In this document: positions 1-13,100 of the stretch, one piece after another
Layout of the letters: the number at the start of each line of letters is the position of its first letter
Position numbering within the stretch: position 1 is the first letter of the stretch
Source: Strobilurus pachycystidiatus
Lineage: Eukaryota > Basidiomycota > Agaricomycetes > Agaricales > Physalacriaceae
Direction: 5' to 3'
DNA length: 64,000 bases
NCBI GenBank assembly: GCA_019915135.1
Contig: JAHLMK010000001.1
Location: 5,022,001-5,086,000 of the forward strand
Translations under genes and position numbers: made by a program
The notes under the pieces: generated by a model
Databases searched by the model: none
Seen by the model: the letters and a program-made list of their open reading frames with translations, nothing else
Told to the model about the DNA's origin: nothing

Positions 1-481
1 CACGGTCGCCATGATCGTGGCTGGGGTCAAACTGGAATTGCTCTACGAGGCATATTGTCGGCCGCGGCTATAAGGCAGCAAGGGCGCTGGAGAGAGATGA
101 TAAGGGACGATAGGGGAGGATAAGCCGGGAGAAATATTTTAGAGATCCAATCGCTGAGGGGGGGATGCAGGTACTTACTGGGTGTTTATACACGGCCAGT
201 TACAGCCATTCATGTTTGTACGGAAAAGAGAGCACTGTCAGTGAGATTACTACTACTCCGACACCTGCTTCAAGGAGGAGTGGACAGTCTGTGGATTTGA
301 AGGCTAGGAAGCGAACAAGTACTCCGCAGTTATTTATAGTTTCAAATTCCAAATCAAGTCGAGGGTCGTCCGCCGGACCGCCCTTCGCCTGCCGCTTCTC
401 AACGCGACAAGGGTGAATGCAGTGTTCAGGCTCTGCTCGAACATGACGAAAGTTGCTAACCATTACAACACACAATCGTAT
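1..481. other. Left edge, no gene recognised
   Basis: Only short overlapping open frames on both strands, without splice-consistent continuation or any family resemblance. It lies downstream of the FunK1 stop codon and probably holds its 3' untranslated region. Confidence 0.4.
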
Positions 482-2729
482 CTATGTAGATCTACGCAAT
501 ATAGTCATGAACTTTGCGTAGGTAATATGCCCACCCAAAGTCAAGTTGTCGAATGCAACCTGGCTTGTGGTGTCGACAAAGGGATCGTCATCTTCACTGA
601 TATTCGAGGCCGACATTCCTTTGGCGAACATGGCACGGAGAGGTTTGAGCCATGTTGCCAAAAGCGGCTGGAATTCCGGACGGCATTCCCTCCAGACCAC
701 TTTAGCCCGGTCAGAAAACATCAAGAACGCGCATTTTGCATTCTGGGCTGACTCAAAGTCTGCCACATCCCTGACATTCCAGGCCTGAAGTACCGCATCG
801 TTCGGCAGGCGGCGTTTGTTCTGGAGATCAAAATGCACGCTAGCCCAGACGAGAACGTAGAGAAAGGACTCGAGGTCGTGTCGATACAGGTGGTGGGGTT
901 CCTTGGACAGTAGGTCCGACGCCATGAATGGCGCGGTACCAGTTCGTTGTTTGGCGCCAGACGTTACCACGTTGCCGCCGTCGTCAACTGGTGACGCATT
1001 GTCGAAATCAAGAAGGACACCAGCGACATAAGCCTCTCGTCGTTCAAACATGAGGTTACCCTCGCTGATATCACGATGGAGGAATCGACCTTTGACGTAG
1101 GCAGTGTGATGAGCTGGGATAAGTCCCGATCAGACAAGACTATTATTGTAGGGGGGTGATGGACTCACTTTCGACAAGCTCGATAAAAATTCTCTTAAAT
1201 TCGTCAAGACTGTTGACCATCCACAATGGCTCGTAGCGGTGTGCAACGCTGATGAGTAGGTCACGAACGATGAAGGCGGAACCATCGCCGGTGAAGACAC
1301 GGAACCGCGGGAGATTGAGATCAGTGGATGAGTCCAGATACTGGCTGAAGATTATCTTGGGGAGGTTTCCTGCAAGTTCCGGGGCCCGCTCGAGAATGAG
1401 AGAAAGCGTCTCGGTTTCCGGGAGATGTTCACCGCGTCCAAGCCACGAGAATTTCAGTGCCAGAGGGAGTTGTGGTTCAACAACATCGCTAAGCCTCACA
1501 GGAAGAACAAGCGTGCGGCGATGCAGCAGCTCTCGAGCCTGAAAAATGGGCTCTACTCCGTCAACCTCAAACATGACTCTAGACTGGGGAATGAGTCCAG
1601 GGCGAGCAGTATTAGCCTCTTCGCTGCTCGACTGCGCCAGTTCATCGGGCATGAGCCCGTCAAAAGAGAAACAGCTCTGATTCCACTCGGTTGGTGGACC
1701 GGTTCCAGGAGGCTTTTTGTGGTGAAACTTGTTGTAGCCCGCCTTGCCGTCAGAGCACATGCTCATGGCGAAGAGAACAAGCATCATGGCTGTTCGATCT
1801 GTGTCGAAGGAAAAACTGCGCGTAGAACAGACACCCATGCAGTCATAGTACCACACAGTGACCTGGTCGTTGGAAACGGAAAGACCTGTGGCAAAGAAGC
1901 GATAGGTTTCATGGAAGAGCTCGAGCATGTAAGTTCCGAGTAGAGCATCCTTGAATGTGAGCCTGCGTTTGACGAGGTGCTCCGGACGGACATCGGCAGT
2001 CAAAGACGCTTTGCGCTTGCGAGTAAGCGGCGCGCCTGGAACCGCCCCGAGTGTCTGCGTCTCACACTCAGGGGGGAATAATGGATAGCGCTGAGGCTTC
2101 GCGCTGTATGTGGCAGTCTTTGCTATACCAGTGTCTAGCGAAGCGGCGTAAGGCTGGCCACGACTTGGCCTATCGCCCTTGCGAACGGCGCTCGCGCGCG
2201 ACGCCCTCTCGACCTCCACTGGATATCTGATATCGGCCCAATGAAGTTTGCACCGAGGACGCCCTTGAGCGGTAGCGGTCGTGGTGTCGCTGGTATCGAG
2301 GGATGATGGGGATGCGTTGAATTGATTGAGGGAGTTGTAGCAGGCAAGCGAGACAATAAAGATGTCGGGATTCCTGGCGATCTCTGACGAGTCCCGGGAG
2401 AAGAGACATTGTTCGCCGCCGTTATGCCACAGTCGAATAGCCTTGTCATCCGGGATCTCAATACCAGGGGGAGGATCGGAAGAGACCTGCTCGAGGAAGC
2501 GATTGCATATCTTTTGGAAAGGAGGATAGAGCACAGGCTCTCTGTGGCCGGAGTCGTTGGCAGCATTGACAAGCCTCTGAAATTCTGCAATGGCGCTGTC
2601 ATCCAGAGACCACTTTTTGGAGTCAACCATGACATGGAAAGCCTTCAGCTGGGCATTTGTGAGACCCCAGACTTTCTGCGCCCAAGTGGTGAGGTCTCCG
2701 TTGGAATAGACAAAGGCGCCTGCTGACAT
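482..2729 (-). CDS. Fungal-type protein kinase (FunK1 family)
   Basis: A serine/threonine-type kinase of the FunK1 family, which is strongly expanded in mushroom-forming fungi; substrates are unknown. The first exon (about 520 codons) carries the N-terminal region, with a characteristic block around TYMLELFHETYRFF and a YYD motif. A GTGAGT...CAG intron at 1114-1168 joins it to the C-terminal lobe. Across that join the catalytic loop reads LHRDISEGNLMF and the metal-binding position reads LLDFDNAS, i.e. DFD where most kinases have DFG, as is usual for this family. The frame ends at 482. The start at 2729 is the first methionine of the long frame. A further short upstream exon (an open frame reaching to about 2928) cannot be excluded because FunK1 proteins often have a short helical N-terminus. 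The HRD and DFD motifs are intact, so the gene appears functional. Confidence 0.9.
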
Positions 2730-3519
2730 ACTGTCACATACAGATAGATTGCACCTGCTTTTGCACGATGTCTGCGCGAATACCGCTGTCTAGTGTCATG
2801 GATGTAGCCATTTCTGAGAATGTTTGAGAGCAATAAAAAACGTTTAACGCAATGAAACTGACCGGAGCACGAAGAACAAGTGGAGGAGTAACAATCGTGG
2901 TCGTACGATGAAGAGTCATGTAACTCATGTTGGTCGTGTCGGGCAGCCATTGTGACGATTATATAGGTCGAGGAACGATGGAGCGCGTTCCAGAGGAGGA
3001 AGTAGCAGCCGTGGCTCAGAATAGCAACAGTGGCTGATAGTCAGACTCAGAGTGATGGTGAACGTTGGTGCGGAACTGTTAGTATTACTGGTGCGGAACA
3101 AAGACGTGACAGTCATGTGACCGCTTTTCTTTGATCCGCTACAGTCCGCTACTAGAGCCGGGTTTCCAGGCTAATCTTCCTCAGATCTTCCTTCAACTTT
3201 ACCAGACTGTTACTTACAGTACTCCGATTCGAAGTTCGCAGTCATCCGGGTTACATTATTAACACTGCTTAGCCTTGCTCCGAGCCAATCAAAACGCAAA
3301 ATTTACGCGCTCAGGATGACCCCGCTCAGCTGCCAGGTACAATCTTCTACCACTAGTGTTCAGCCTGAGTCACAAGAGTCCACGTCGCAAGCAGATCAAG
3401 GACACGTCACTCACCTCACAGAAATGGTGCCAACGAGCAGCAGTGCGCCGCAACAGAATATCTCCTTTCAGGCTGCGCTAATACATGGCTAATAAGGCAA
3501 ACCAATGAATACATTCCAC
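2730..3519. other. Intergenic, between FunK1 and NRPS-like gene
   Basis: About 790 bp with only short frames. It probably contains the FunK1 promoter (minus strand, left part) and the 3' flank of the NRPS-like gene. No repeat or RNA gene seen. Confidence 0.4.
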
Positions 3520-6500
3520 TCAGAACCCCTCTTGAAGGCCCCCAATTACTCTTTCGTTCATCAAGAACTCATAATGTCCCCCCTCCACCGCAATGGTACG
3601 ACTGCCCACCAAGTGCCTAGCTCCCAAATCAAGCCATTCTGATCTGTCCTTCTCCTCGACGGTAACCACAACACCAGTGCGTGCCACGTACACGCTCACT
3701 GGTGCCTTGACAGACGCCATCCAATTCAGCATGGCATCCGTCGGCGATACAGCATGCCCAATGGTTAAGTCGTGAACAAAATCGGCCGCCACAGCGGTGT
3801 ACCGCTTGATCGTGGACACCGCATTCTGGATAGACATCGGTGCCGGGCTACCATACGTGGCGTGATCAATGAAAACCTGCATTTGTTTTTTCATGATAGG
3901 CCAGCTCCCGTCCTCCTTCATCAAACCAGCGACAGCGCTTACAGCCACCGCGCCTATCTTCTCGCGGTTCCCTGGTACCGCGGGATCTGGGTTGCCTAGC
4001 CGGTCTGCGGAATACACATATAAGAGAGGGAAATGGTCGAGCATGGCCAGTTGTATGACATCGTCGTCGTTGTCCTCAAATATCTTGGCCAACAGGAAAG
4101 CAAGAATGCTGGTACCGGAGTAGGCGGCAAGTCGATATGGGCCTACAGGTCGTTGTTCTTTGATCCTCGAAAAATAGAAGGTGGCCAACTCATACAAGGT
4201 CGTGAGAGGCGTATTTGGGGTTGTTTGCAACGTCCAGACGGCGGTTCGAAACTTCTCAGAGTAGGCAGAGTATTCGAACCATAATCCACCAGCACCTATA
4301 AAGGCGTGAGTTGCAAGGTTTCAACTGCTACACGAGACTCACCATGAATGATAATCAGAGGCGGCTCGCCTTTGCCTTCACGGAGTTTCACGACAGTCTG
4401 TTCCGACATCGAAACCGGGCTTTCCACAGTCGGGTAGTACTCGCCCTGTTGTTCCAGCTCAGGGACAGACGGGATGCTGAGCGATCCAATGATGAAACCA
4501 CGGATGAAGGCGCTCAGACCCAAGATATTGGGGAACTCGAACACAAAGTTCTGAGGCAATAGTCTGAGAGAAGCCAGTTCAATGGTCTTTGACTCCCGCA
4601 TCGCGCGTAGAATCGCGTTACGAATCGAAGTAGCAGCAAGACTATAGAGGATGCATCAATGGAAATGCAGGGAGCTAGCCAGACAAGGCCTACCTATCTC
4701 CACCGAGTTCAAACAGGTTTTCATGGTCTTTGATGGATTGGGCGAGAACGTCGTGCACGATCTTTCGGACAAGAATGGTGACGTTTTCGAGATCCCACTT
4801 CGAAGGTAGTGGGATGTTGGAAAGGGATATCTCGTCCACGGCGTTGTACAAGGCATCGATTTCGTCTTTGTAGATTTCAAGAATATGGCCGCGGCGAAGA
4901 GTACCCTTCGACGTGACCTCAAACGGTTTTGATGAACTTGCAACAAGAATCATCTATACGCGGTCTTTAGCCTTCGACGGAATGATGATAATGATATATG
5001 AAGACGTCACCTCTTTATATATTCGCGAGTGTTGGGGTGCTTGTGCGTTGGCAAGAACCACTGTGTCCCTAGAACAAGACCATTAGATTCAAATTACACC
5101 CTGTAACCGTGGACGAACCAGATCTTGTTCCGGTATTCAACCAGCTTTTCTGTATCACTGGGATCGAAAGCGTATCCAGGCTTGGGTAAAATGAGGACTC
5201 CTGGTTGGAACCTAGACCTTCCGAACATGATCGCGGCCGATACATGTTCACCGGCCAAAAGGGCAGCCTCTATGAATAGACTAGTATCAAGTTCTGAGAT
5301 CAAAGAGTGATTCTAGTACGCACCAATGGGCGCGGGATTAGTCTGCAAATCGGAAGGGATAAGCGTAAAGTCTTCACATGTCGATATGCTTCACCTTTTC
5401 CTGTAGTAAATTGTTCGGTCGGTCAATAAGTTGGGAGGAAAATATAACAGCACGTACCCCGGTACTATGCACAATCTGTTCATCTGACATCTTCATAAGT
5501 AACGTGAAAGACTATGGATCTGAGAATATATCACCTGCTCTGCCATGAATCTTGAAATAAGCCGGATGTACGGGATGTCGAATGACCAGGTCCTTCGTGT
5601 CAAAGGCCTTCACTCCATCGATCTCGGTATTCACAAGAGCAGGGGAAAGTGCAGGACATTCCTGAGCGACAGTGGATGAGCGGCAAAAATGAGCGGTGCG
5701 AAGAGATATATGTACCCGCACGTATAAGCGAAAGGTCCCTTCTGTATCAGGAACAAAGGCGACGTCTACATGAGGCGCCATCTGGAGAATTGAGCCTACA
5801 AGCCTCTGCTGATGCTGAATCATACCTGTTGCCACTCCCAGCCGATGGAACGAGGGTGAGCTTGAACGGTTGATTAGATACGCATTGAGGGCAGCTTAAG
5901 TCACCATTGACTGACTGCGAATAACCGTAAGCATGCCAGTTTCAGTGCTACAATATCTCGTCTCATCAATCAGGAATTAGGAGCTAAACCCGTCACTAAC
6001 AGTCCATAGGTCGTCGCGATGGGGACGTCATTATTTTGCAGTATCTCGCCCGCTTCCTTTGACAAGGCGCCTCCTCCAAAGAACTGCGTAGAGACCGTTT
6101 GGCTTGCATTGAATGCGACGAAGATTGATACGCACCACCGCAATGCGCGAACGTAAGACCGAAATTGCTTGCGGACTTTTGGACCATTCCTGAAACAATG
6201 GTCAGATCTGAGGCATTCAGATGGGTAACCTATACCTCAAGAAAAGAAGGCACAATGAATAGTATTGTGCAATCAAGGGAGACAATGCTATCCAGAAATC
6301 GCTCCGGTGTGGGTACATGGGCTGTTGGTACCGGAGGAAAAACGGCTAGGACCATGCCGCTCGAGACCTATTTTTGCGTCAACACAGACTCTGGGTTATC
6401 GTTGAGTTCAGACTTGCCATCTGGCTGCAAGCCCAAAACGCCATTAGGTCTTAAAATACGTTAACGTCCAACACTATCACACTTCAAACCGTACTCACGA

Positions 6501-7342
6501 TACAACGGTAGTGTTTGGAAAGCGAGGATCTTGCCAGTCAACTCCATCCCACCATAATCTATGTCACCACTTAGTAGCATATACGGGAAGAGAGATACAT
6601 AACACACATGGGAGAGTGCAAATCTGCAGAATCAGACGATGTGTGAGCGTTATAGGACTCGGAAAACGGCTGGATCCAGAAGAGTGGTATATGATAGCAA
6701 CATCGCTCAAATCAGCTCGCTCAGGGGGCGGGAATGTCTCGAGCGACGTGCGGGGCTCAAAGAGCTCTTCAAAGGCAGGCATCTGGAGGAGCTGAATGCG
6801 GCCTGCTTCAGACCCCTCGTGGCGAAAGCTTTGGTGGACAAGCTCGGCCACATCCTGCATCTGTTTGTCGCGACTGACAATGAGATGGTGACAGTTGGTA
6901 GATTTCATGAGGTGAATGACCGCAGGTGCGGAATTCCGTGTAGAGATAGGGAATGGGATAAACCCGGCGCGCATAAGACCATGGACAACGGTAAAGAATG
7001 TGATGGTGTCTTCACTGATAGTCAGAAACTGACAGGCGATACCGACGGACAATAAGTGTACACACCGGAGTTGGAAAGAATTGCAATAACAGGGCGCTTG
7101 CAAGAGTCGTCGAATTGAAGATGGCGCTGGAGAAGCTCTCTGGAGATCTGTATGGCTGCACTGACCCGTTTCCACGGAACGCTCACGGGTGTCGCGTCTT
7201 CTGGAGCTTCATAACGAAAGACGGGATGTGTCGCGCTGTTCTTCGCGTGGAAATCAACCAGCTCGGGAACCGTAAGAGATCCGTGAAGAGGTGGAGGACT
7301 GAATGTGGACGAGTTCAAACCTTGGGGGGTAGTATACTGCAT
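3520..7342 (-). CDS. NRPS-like enzyme, adenylation-thiolation-thioesterase (A-T-TE)
   Basis: A single-module NRPS-like enzyme split by more than a dozen short introns. Splicing by eye gives an adenylation domain starting near residue 1, with the ATP-binding motif IIYHSSGSSRFPSP, the block FFGGGALSKEAG, TYGLTETGM, GRADEQIVHSTGEK, and the final lysine motif KGTLRRGHILEIY. A thiolation domain follows: the exon junction restores LFELGGDSL, whose serine would carry phosphopantetheine. A C-terminal thioesterase has the start IIIHGAGGLW, nucleophile serine in AYSGTS, acid in LDHF and histidine in EGGHYEF. All catalytic residues are present, so the enzyme looks functional. One intron appears to use a GC donor (GCAAGT). 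A-T-TE enzymes activate a carboxylic acid and release it as a condensed product, as in quinone/furanone synthetases; the substrate cannot be read from sequence. It lies head-to-tail downstream of a terpene-synthase-like gene. Confidence 0.85.
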
Positions 7343-7869
7343 GGCACCTTTGGTGTGAATAGCACGCCCAGGACCTCAGAGCCCTTTACTTATGAGCTCG
7401 GCAATTCAGCAGCAAAGGTAACAGGGTACCATCGGCTGTGTATCGGCAACGTAGTACTGAATTGAAACCCACTTGGAGTCAATGAGGGCGTTATTCCTCT
7501 TGGGGATGTTTCCAGTCCTGCGGCTGCCCTGGGGTGTGCTGAGCCAGTATTACTTGGTCATTCCGGGCGCAATCAAGGAGCAGCCCCGAAAAAAAATGCA
7601 CTTTCGGTCTCGAGAGAACGTAACGCAAATCCGTCAATGGCTGAAAGGGACTGCAGGGATAAACAGAAGTGTGAAAGGATGAAGGAAATCGGTAAGCATT
7701 GGTGTCACCTGCAGTGCTTCGCACCGAGTCTTCGCACTTGCAAGCCAATCTGTTCACGATCACGAGGCTTGCGTGCTTTCTCAGGTTAGTTCTTGCCCAT
7801 GAACTGTACTGTGAGCTCGAAGGTCCTGGCCATTCAAAGCTTGGAGTAAATCACAATATGTATACGATA
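7343..7869. other. Intergenic, NRPS-like promoter
   Basis: About 530 bp between the terpene-synthase-like stop and the NRPS-like start. Both genes run on the minus strand, so this holds the promoter of the NRPS-like gene. No other feature recognised. Confidence 0.4.
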
Positions 7870-9001
7870 TCAAGTTGGGGACTGTGTGAATATCCATCCG
7901 TAATCTCGAACATTGTTACCATTCTTCCCGAAGAACAATTCTGTTTCGTACATCCAATTCAATGTCCCTACAACACAGTCCTTGACACCAGAGACCCAGA
8001 GCCTCCGATCGTACTCTACCCTGCTTGGGACCTTAGGTACATCAGGGGCAGATGGTCGACGAAAGATGGAGAGTAGCGAGGGCGCCACATTGGGTGACAG
8101 GATGCTGCTTTCCAGACGGCAAAAAGCATCTAAAGCATCCTTGACCATTTCCCCAGCCCGGTGCGCCGCCACCTGGACAGAGACGTCGTTGTTGTACACG
8201 ATGACAGAAATCAAGCTGCAGCTTGTGGGGGCGCGGATGTTGTACGATGCGATATCCTGAAGGAAGGCAACTCAGAGGCGGGGACATGTTGAGTTACATG
8301 ATGATTTACAAGGGACATGGCAAGAATGTCGACAGCAGTGAGCCTGAGGGTGTGAACTTCATCGGTTTCCTCAATGACCGACAGCCCCTCCACAGCCTCG
8401 ATAAGATCAAGAAGAGCGAGCGCTCCGCTGCAGTCTCGAAGATAGGAAATGTATTCCTCGGTGGATGGTACCGGTGTGTCTGATGCTAAAGTCACAGGTC
8501 GATAGCGAGTCAAAGATTCATCGAATCTTTGATGCCACGTCGGAGATAAACCATCAGTGAGAGCCTTGATATCAGGCAGAGTGCTGTGTCACGATTAGCG
8601 GCCGGATTATGACTGACGAAGGGTGTCAGCTCAGGTACTCACTGCTGAAGTAGATGGCGTGTCCCAAGACTGTCGACTCCCTCTGGCCCATCCTGGCAGC
8701 CATCGAACCGCTCGCCACGTAAAATACGCGAGTACTGGATCATCCACAGCGAGCAAAAGTCTGCAGCGATACGCAATTGCAATCCATCGCAAGTAGGAAA
8801 ACACAAGGCGGCCAGGAGACCGCCTTTGACTTCATGCAGGATATCCACATTCAGGGTTGAGATAGAGCTTAGGCGCGCTAAAGACTGGTCCGAGGCCCAT
8901 TTACAGCGGGGATTCGTGCGGAGCTCAAACGAACGAATGTATGAGGGTATATCGGGAAGCTGAAAGGTTGTACGTCCATTGGCGCTTGTGGTCTGTTCCA
9001 T
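7870..9001 (-). CDS. Terpene-synthase-like protein with degraded active-site motifs
   Basis: Spliced translation has the layout of a basidiomycete class I terpene synthase: an N-terminal FQLPDIPSYI start, GLLAALCFPT, the helix LRIAADFCSLW, a mid region STEEYISYLRDCSGALAL, and the C-terminal signature GTLNWMYETELFFGKNG (family: W.FETERYFG). The motifs that bind the Mg2+-diphosphate cluster are not normal. Where DDxxD or DExxD should follow LRIAADFCSLW the sequence reads MIQYSRIL, with no aspartate pair. The NSE motif is built across an intron (donor GTAAAT, acceptor TTCAG) as LDIASYNIR instead of NDxxSxxxE. Length and frame are otherwise intact. It is either a dead or repurposed paralogue, or an intron has been missed near the first motif. 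Its position next to an NRPS-like gene suggests a small secondary-metabolite locus. Confidence 0.7.
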
Positions 9002-9162
9002 GTCAGGTCATGGGAGAGAGAGCAGACCCAGATTCATTCCAAATGAAGTCGGAGTTGGAACGCGGCATCTTTTGCCGCGTGGCCATCAAGTGGCGCAAAC
9101 CCATTGCTGCTGGGGAAAGAGATATAATTCAGCCTCCTCAGAAAAAGTCAAGTGTCATTTAG

Positions 9163-9843
9163 CTATCCGTCCCCAGCTCCGTCCCCTTGTGGATCCTCGT
9201 CGTTGCCAATTCCAGTTCCGTCTCCCTCTCGATCACGCTTCTTCTTCTCCATAATTATAAACGAAAAGACGACCAAGTCAAAATCTGCGCCACAATGGGG
9301 CTGAACCACCAGTCTCGCTTTCAGTTCACCCGCAAACATACCCATCCTGGTGGGAACACAGGTGAAGCGCGCCAACTCTTCGTTTGAGCCTGTAAGACTC
9401 ATCTGTAATTGTAGTTCAGACAAGGTGATCAACGGCCCCAACGAATATCACTCACATAGCAACCACTACTCCGAGTCTTCCAGCAGTATTCCCTCCCGTC
9501 ATTCCCCATGAAGTAACGCGATCTGTTGACGCGTCAGTAGGTACATCGCTTTCTTCGGACGGCAAGCAGCGCACGAGCTAAATCGACCCTTCCGGTACAG
9601 AAAGTTGGAGCTAGGTACGCCGTTTCCTCCCAGTCCTTCGATTTGGCTGCTTCTCACCATCGTCGCAGTGTCCCAGCTGTGCCATGATATTTCGCCGATG
9701 ATGACCGGAGGGAACGACAAGCGCTGAACTTGAGAAACACGCCGACCGTGCAATTTGTTGGTGTGGACACCGTAATGTGGTTCACCGTTGACTGATAACA
9801 ACGTGGTGTTCAGTGGGTTGTTGGGTACCAGGAAGAAGTTCAT
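9163..9843 (-). CDS. DUF6593 domain protein
   Basis: Three exons, joined at introns 9523-9574 and 9403-9455. The product begins MNFFLVPNNPLNTTL, continues with EISWHS and RYFMGNDGREYCWK, and ends with a beta-strand followed by IMEKKKRDRE and a short charged tail. This matches the fungal DUF6593 family (proteins starting with a 'PLNTTL' type strand, then a 'GREYKWK' motif and an 'EKKRRDRE' end), which is common and multi-copy in Agaricomycetes. Function unknown; the fold is probably a small beta-rich domain. The reading frame is complete after splicing. Confidence 0.75.
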
Positions 9844-10130
9844 GGGAGAGGCGACGGTGTGGAGACAAGCAATGCTTGAGGGCGGTCACGATGCATGGCA
9901 CGAACTTGTACTTGGGATAAGGGCCTTGCTTCCGAATCGCGCGTTCGAATGATACAATTTAGTCACCGGCATGGGATCGTCGTTCATTAGTTATTTGATA
10001 ATATGTACTCAACCTGCGATGCCTGCCATGAGAAACGAGAATGCAGATCGTCAGGAAGACGTACTACTGAAAATCCACGGAAAGAGATACTATAAGTACA
10101 CAGATCTGCAAAGCAATGATACATATACTG

Positions 10131-13100
10131 TTATGATGACAAGAAAGTTAAAACACCCAGCGTATTGCCAAAACCAGCGAATCCGCGCGATCTGGCAATG
10201 ACAAAGGGCGACACACGTGTAAACGGCAAGTGTGGGATAGGAACCAAGGTCGAAGCAGGCACATCGTCCTCAGTCACCGTTAGCATCGATAAAGTCGAGG
10301 CCTGTATATCAGGATCTGAGATGTCAAACGTCCACAATTCCCATCGATCCAACGTCGAAGGCGACAGCCCACCGCCCGTGCCAGGACTTGCCACAGTGTC
10401 CCGTGCGATCTTTTGTTGCGACCGAGGTCGCCTCCGAACACCAACGACTTTCCCCTCATGTATCCCCCAACCACCTCTTTCGCACATCGTATCCGACACC
10501 TTCACGACATGTACGCTGAACCAAAACGACGCGACCTTCGAGGAAGATCTGAACCCATCAGCAGGGCCTACCGCATGGTCAACCTCGAATTCGTCCAGAG
10601 GCAAAGGCAACGTGTCCGAAGTCGAGGCACGTCTACTAGAATCTTTCTCAGATGCCCTCCTAGAATGCACGCCATGCCCCGAGACGGGAAAAGCCGTTTC
10701 CATTCCGGACGAGAGCCGCGCATTGCGGGCTAATGGTGAGCTGGAAGCCGCGAAGCTTCCGCTCCTCGAGGACTTTCCGAGACTATCGTAACGTCGCATC
10801 GTCTGCAAAGGAACACAGCTACACCGTCGCGACGTATCCACATCGTTATGATAGACTTTGAAGACATGCACAATCTGGTTGACAGAAAATGCCAGAGAGA
10901 AGCAATCAGGACGAAGATGGCCACACAAACGACATGTAGCGAGGGGAACGGGAGATAAGGATAGTTGGGTGACCTTCCCATAGGCATCATCCAATGTGCG
11001 TATCAGTTCACCTGTAAGGCCATCCCATAACGAGATAACCCCAGCCTCGGTGGCCACACCAACAACAGTGCGAGTTTCGTCGTACATGAGGGTGCGGCAC
11101 ACATGGACAGCACTAACACAGTCGCTTGGGTTCCCAGCCTGGACAGAGAAATCCGGCAGAATAATGCGATCCGTCTCGCTGACTTCCTGTACGTCGAGCT
11201 TGCCATCATCCAGGAAGAACGCCACCAACAGGCTGTTCTGGGGACATACTCGAAGGAGACGGGGCTTTACAATACTTGCGCGCCCCGAAGGTCGAAGTTG
11301 GACGGCAGTGGATAGTTGCGCCACAGACCACTTGGCGACCACACCGCTTTCGTAGACGGAAACAAGCGAGACGGGTACTACGGGCTCCAACGGCGAAGTG
11401 GGCCGCGATTGTGGTGGTGTTTTCGTCCCTTTCTTGGATGGTAAGAACTGAAGTTCCGATACGCCAGCCGAAGAGGTGTCAAGGAATAGGTGAGGGAAGG
11501 CGAGAACACGATCGTGCTTGATGGACCAGACCGCAATAATTCCGGCCCCGGTCCCAACAGCACAATGTTCGCCACTGTCATCCACGGCCACACAAGTCAC
11601 TGTCGAAGGACTAGAAGAAGTGCTAGCCGACCGCAGTAAAACATCCGTGGCGTCAATGGAAACATGAGTCTGCACGTCCAGCTGCCAGATGACGATCTCG
11701 TTCCGTAACCCCACTGTGATCACGACCTGGCCATTCTTGCTCGACGCAATGAGCTCAACATCGCTCGAGAACGCCCGCGGAAGAGTCGAGAACGAAGCCT
11801 GGCTACGTAAGGCGGGCACCTCGGGCTGGGCAGCTGCCTCCTCGACGCGTGCACGATGCTTTTGCGCCTCCAATAGTTCTGTATCCTTGAGTAGATATAG
11901 CAAGAGGCCATATAAAGCGATTATCGTCGCAGCGATTGGGAGAACCATGATTCTGAACAACCAGAGCAGCGACCGCACGCTGCGGAAGCGTGGTCGATAG
12001 AGCTTGGGTAGGTTGTTGACGTCGTCGACGTCAGGGAGGAGAGTCATTATCGTGGGGCTCTCTATTCGAAGATGGATGATTGATTCTGTGGGATTGAGAG
12101 TCTTCCATAGCAACCAAGCAGGATCCTGTTTGGCAAAACCGCCAGTCTTGCCTCTTTCACCAGTATGACGGGAGAGTGCACCTCTGTGGGCGGATAACTT
12201 GGGGGCAATGTCTGACGGGATGGTGGCGTAATATAGTGTGGCTGTAGTCGCGAGAAGCTGGGACTCATTGAGAAGGTGTTGGTAATCAGAAGCGGACAGG
12301 CTTACTAGGAAGAGGCTCAGATTCTTCCTTGCCCGAGCTCCGAATAAGGTCTGAACGATTGAGGCTAGTTTCAGCCACACCGATTTGTTCTTGAAAGTAT
12401 CGGTAGCCTTGGATGGCATAGCGGGCATCAAGCTGGGATCCAGTCGTAAAAGTTCATCCAGCTGGGAAACCGGTCAGCCTGAGATCGAGGGAAGCACAGA
12501 GAGAAATTACTTCGAGACGTTGCATATCAATAGAAAGAACAGCAAGGAAGAATGTATGGGCCAAGAACCAATGGGCTACGAGAACCACCACGGCGAACGA
12601 GCAGAATTGACGTATTGCACCACCGGAAAGAGCTGCTATCACCCCAAGAACCGCGTTGTAAAAGACAACCTTGAGCGTATTCGAAGTCCCCGCATAGCTG
12701 AGCCCTTCGGCTATGCGCTGCTTCACTGGCAAGGTGACGTGGGTTTTCCCCACCGCGTCCACCTAAATACAGGTCGGTGAGATTCAATCGACAGCGACTT
12801 GGCCGAATTACGGACCAGGTTGAACATATTCTCCGCGCCGACGAACAAGATCATGATTGGTAGCAACTCCCTGTTGGGCAGTCAGGGACGTCATCTCATC
12901 AATGTAATTGACAATGCGGAGGACGTACCAAGGCACCATGGTTACTTTGAAACCGACTAGAGCACACACACTGAGACTGGTGACAGTACTGACGGCAATT
13001 TCGACGAGGGCGGTGAAAGTCACACCGATGCGGGAATGGACGGTCTTCATCTGTCGCATCGACCAGGAGACATAAACGAAAAAGCCGCCATAGGCTAAGT

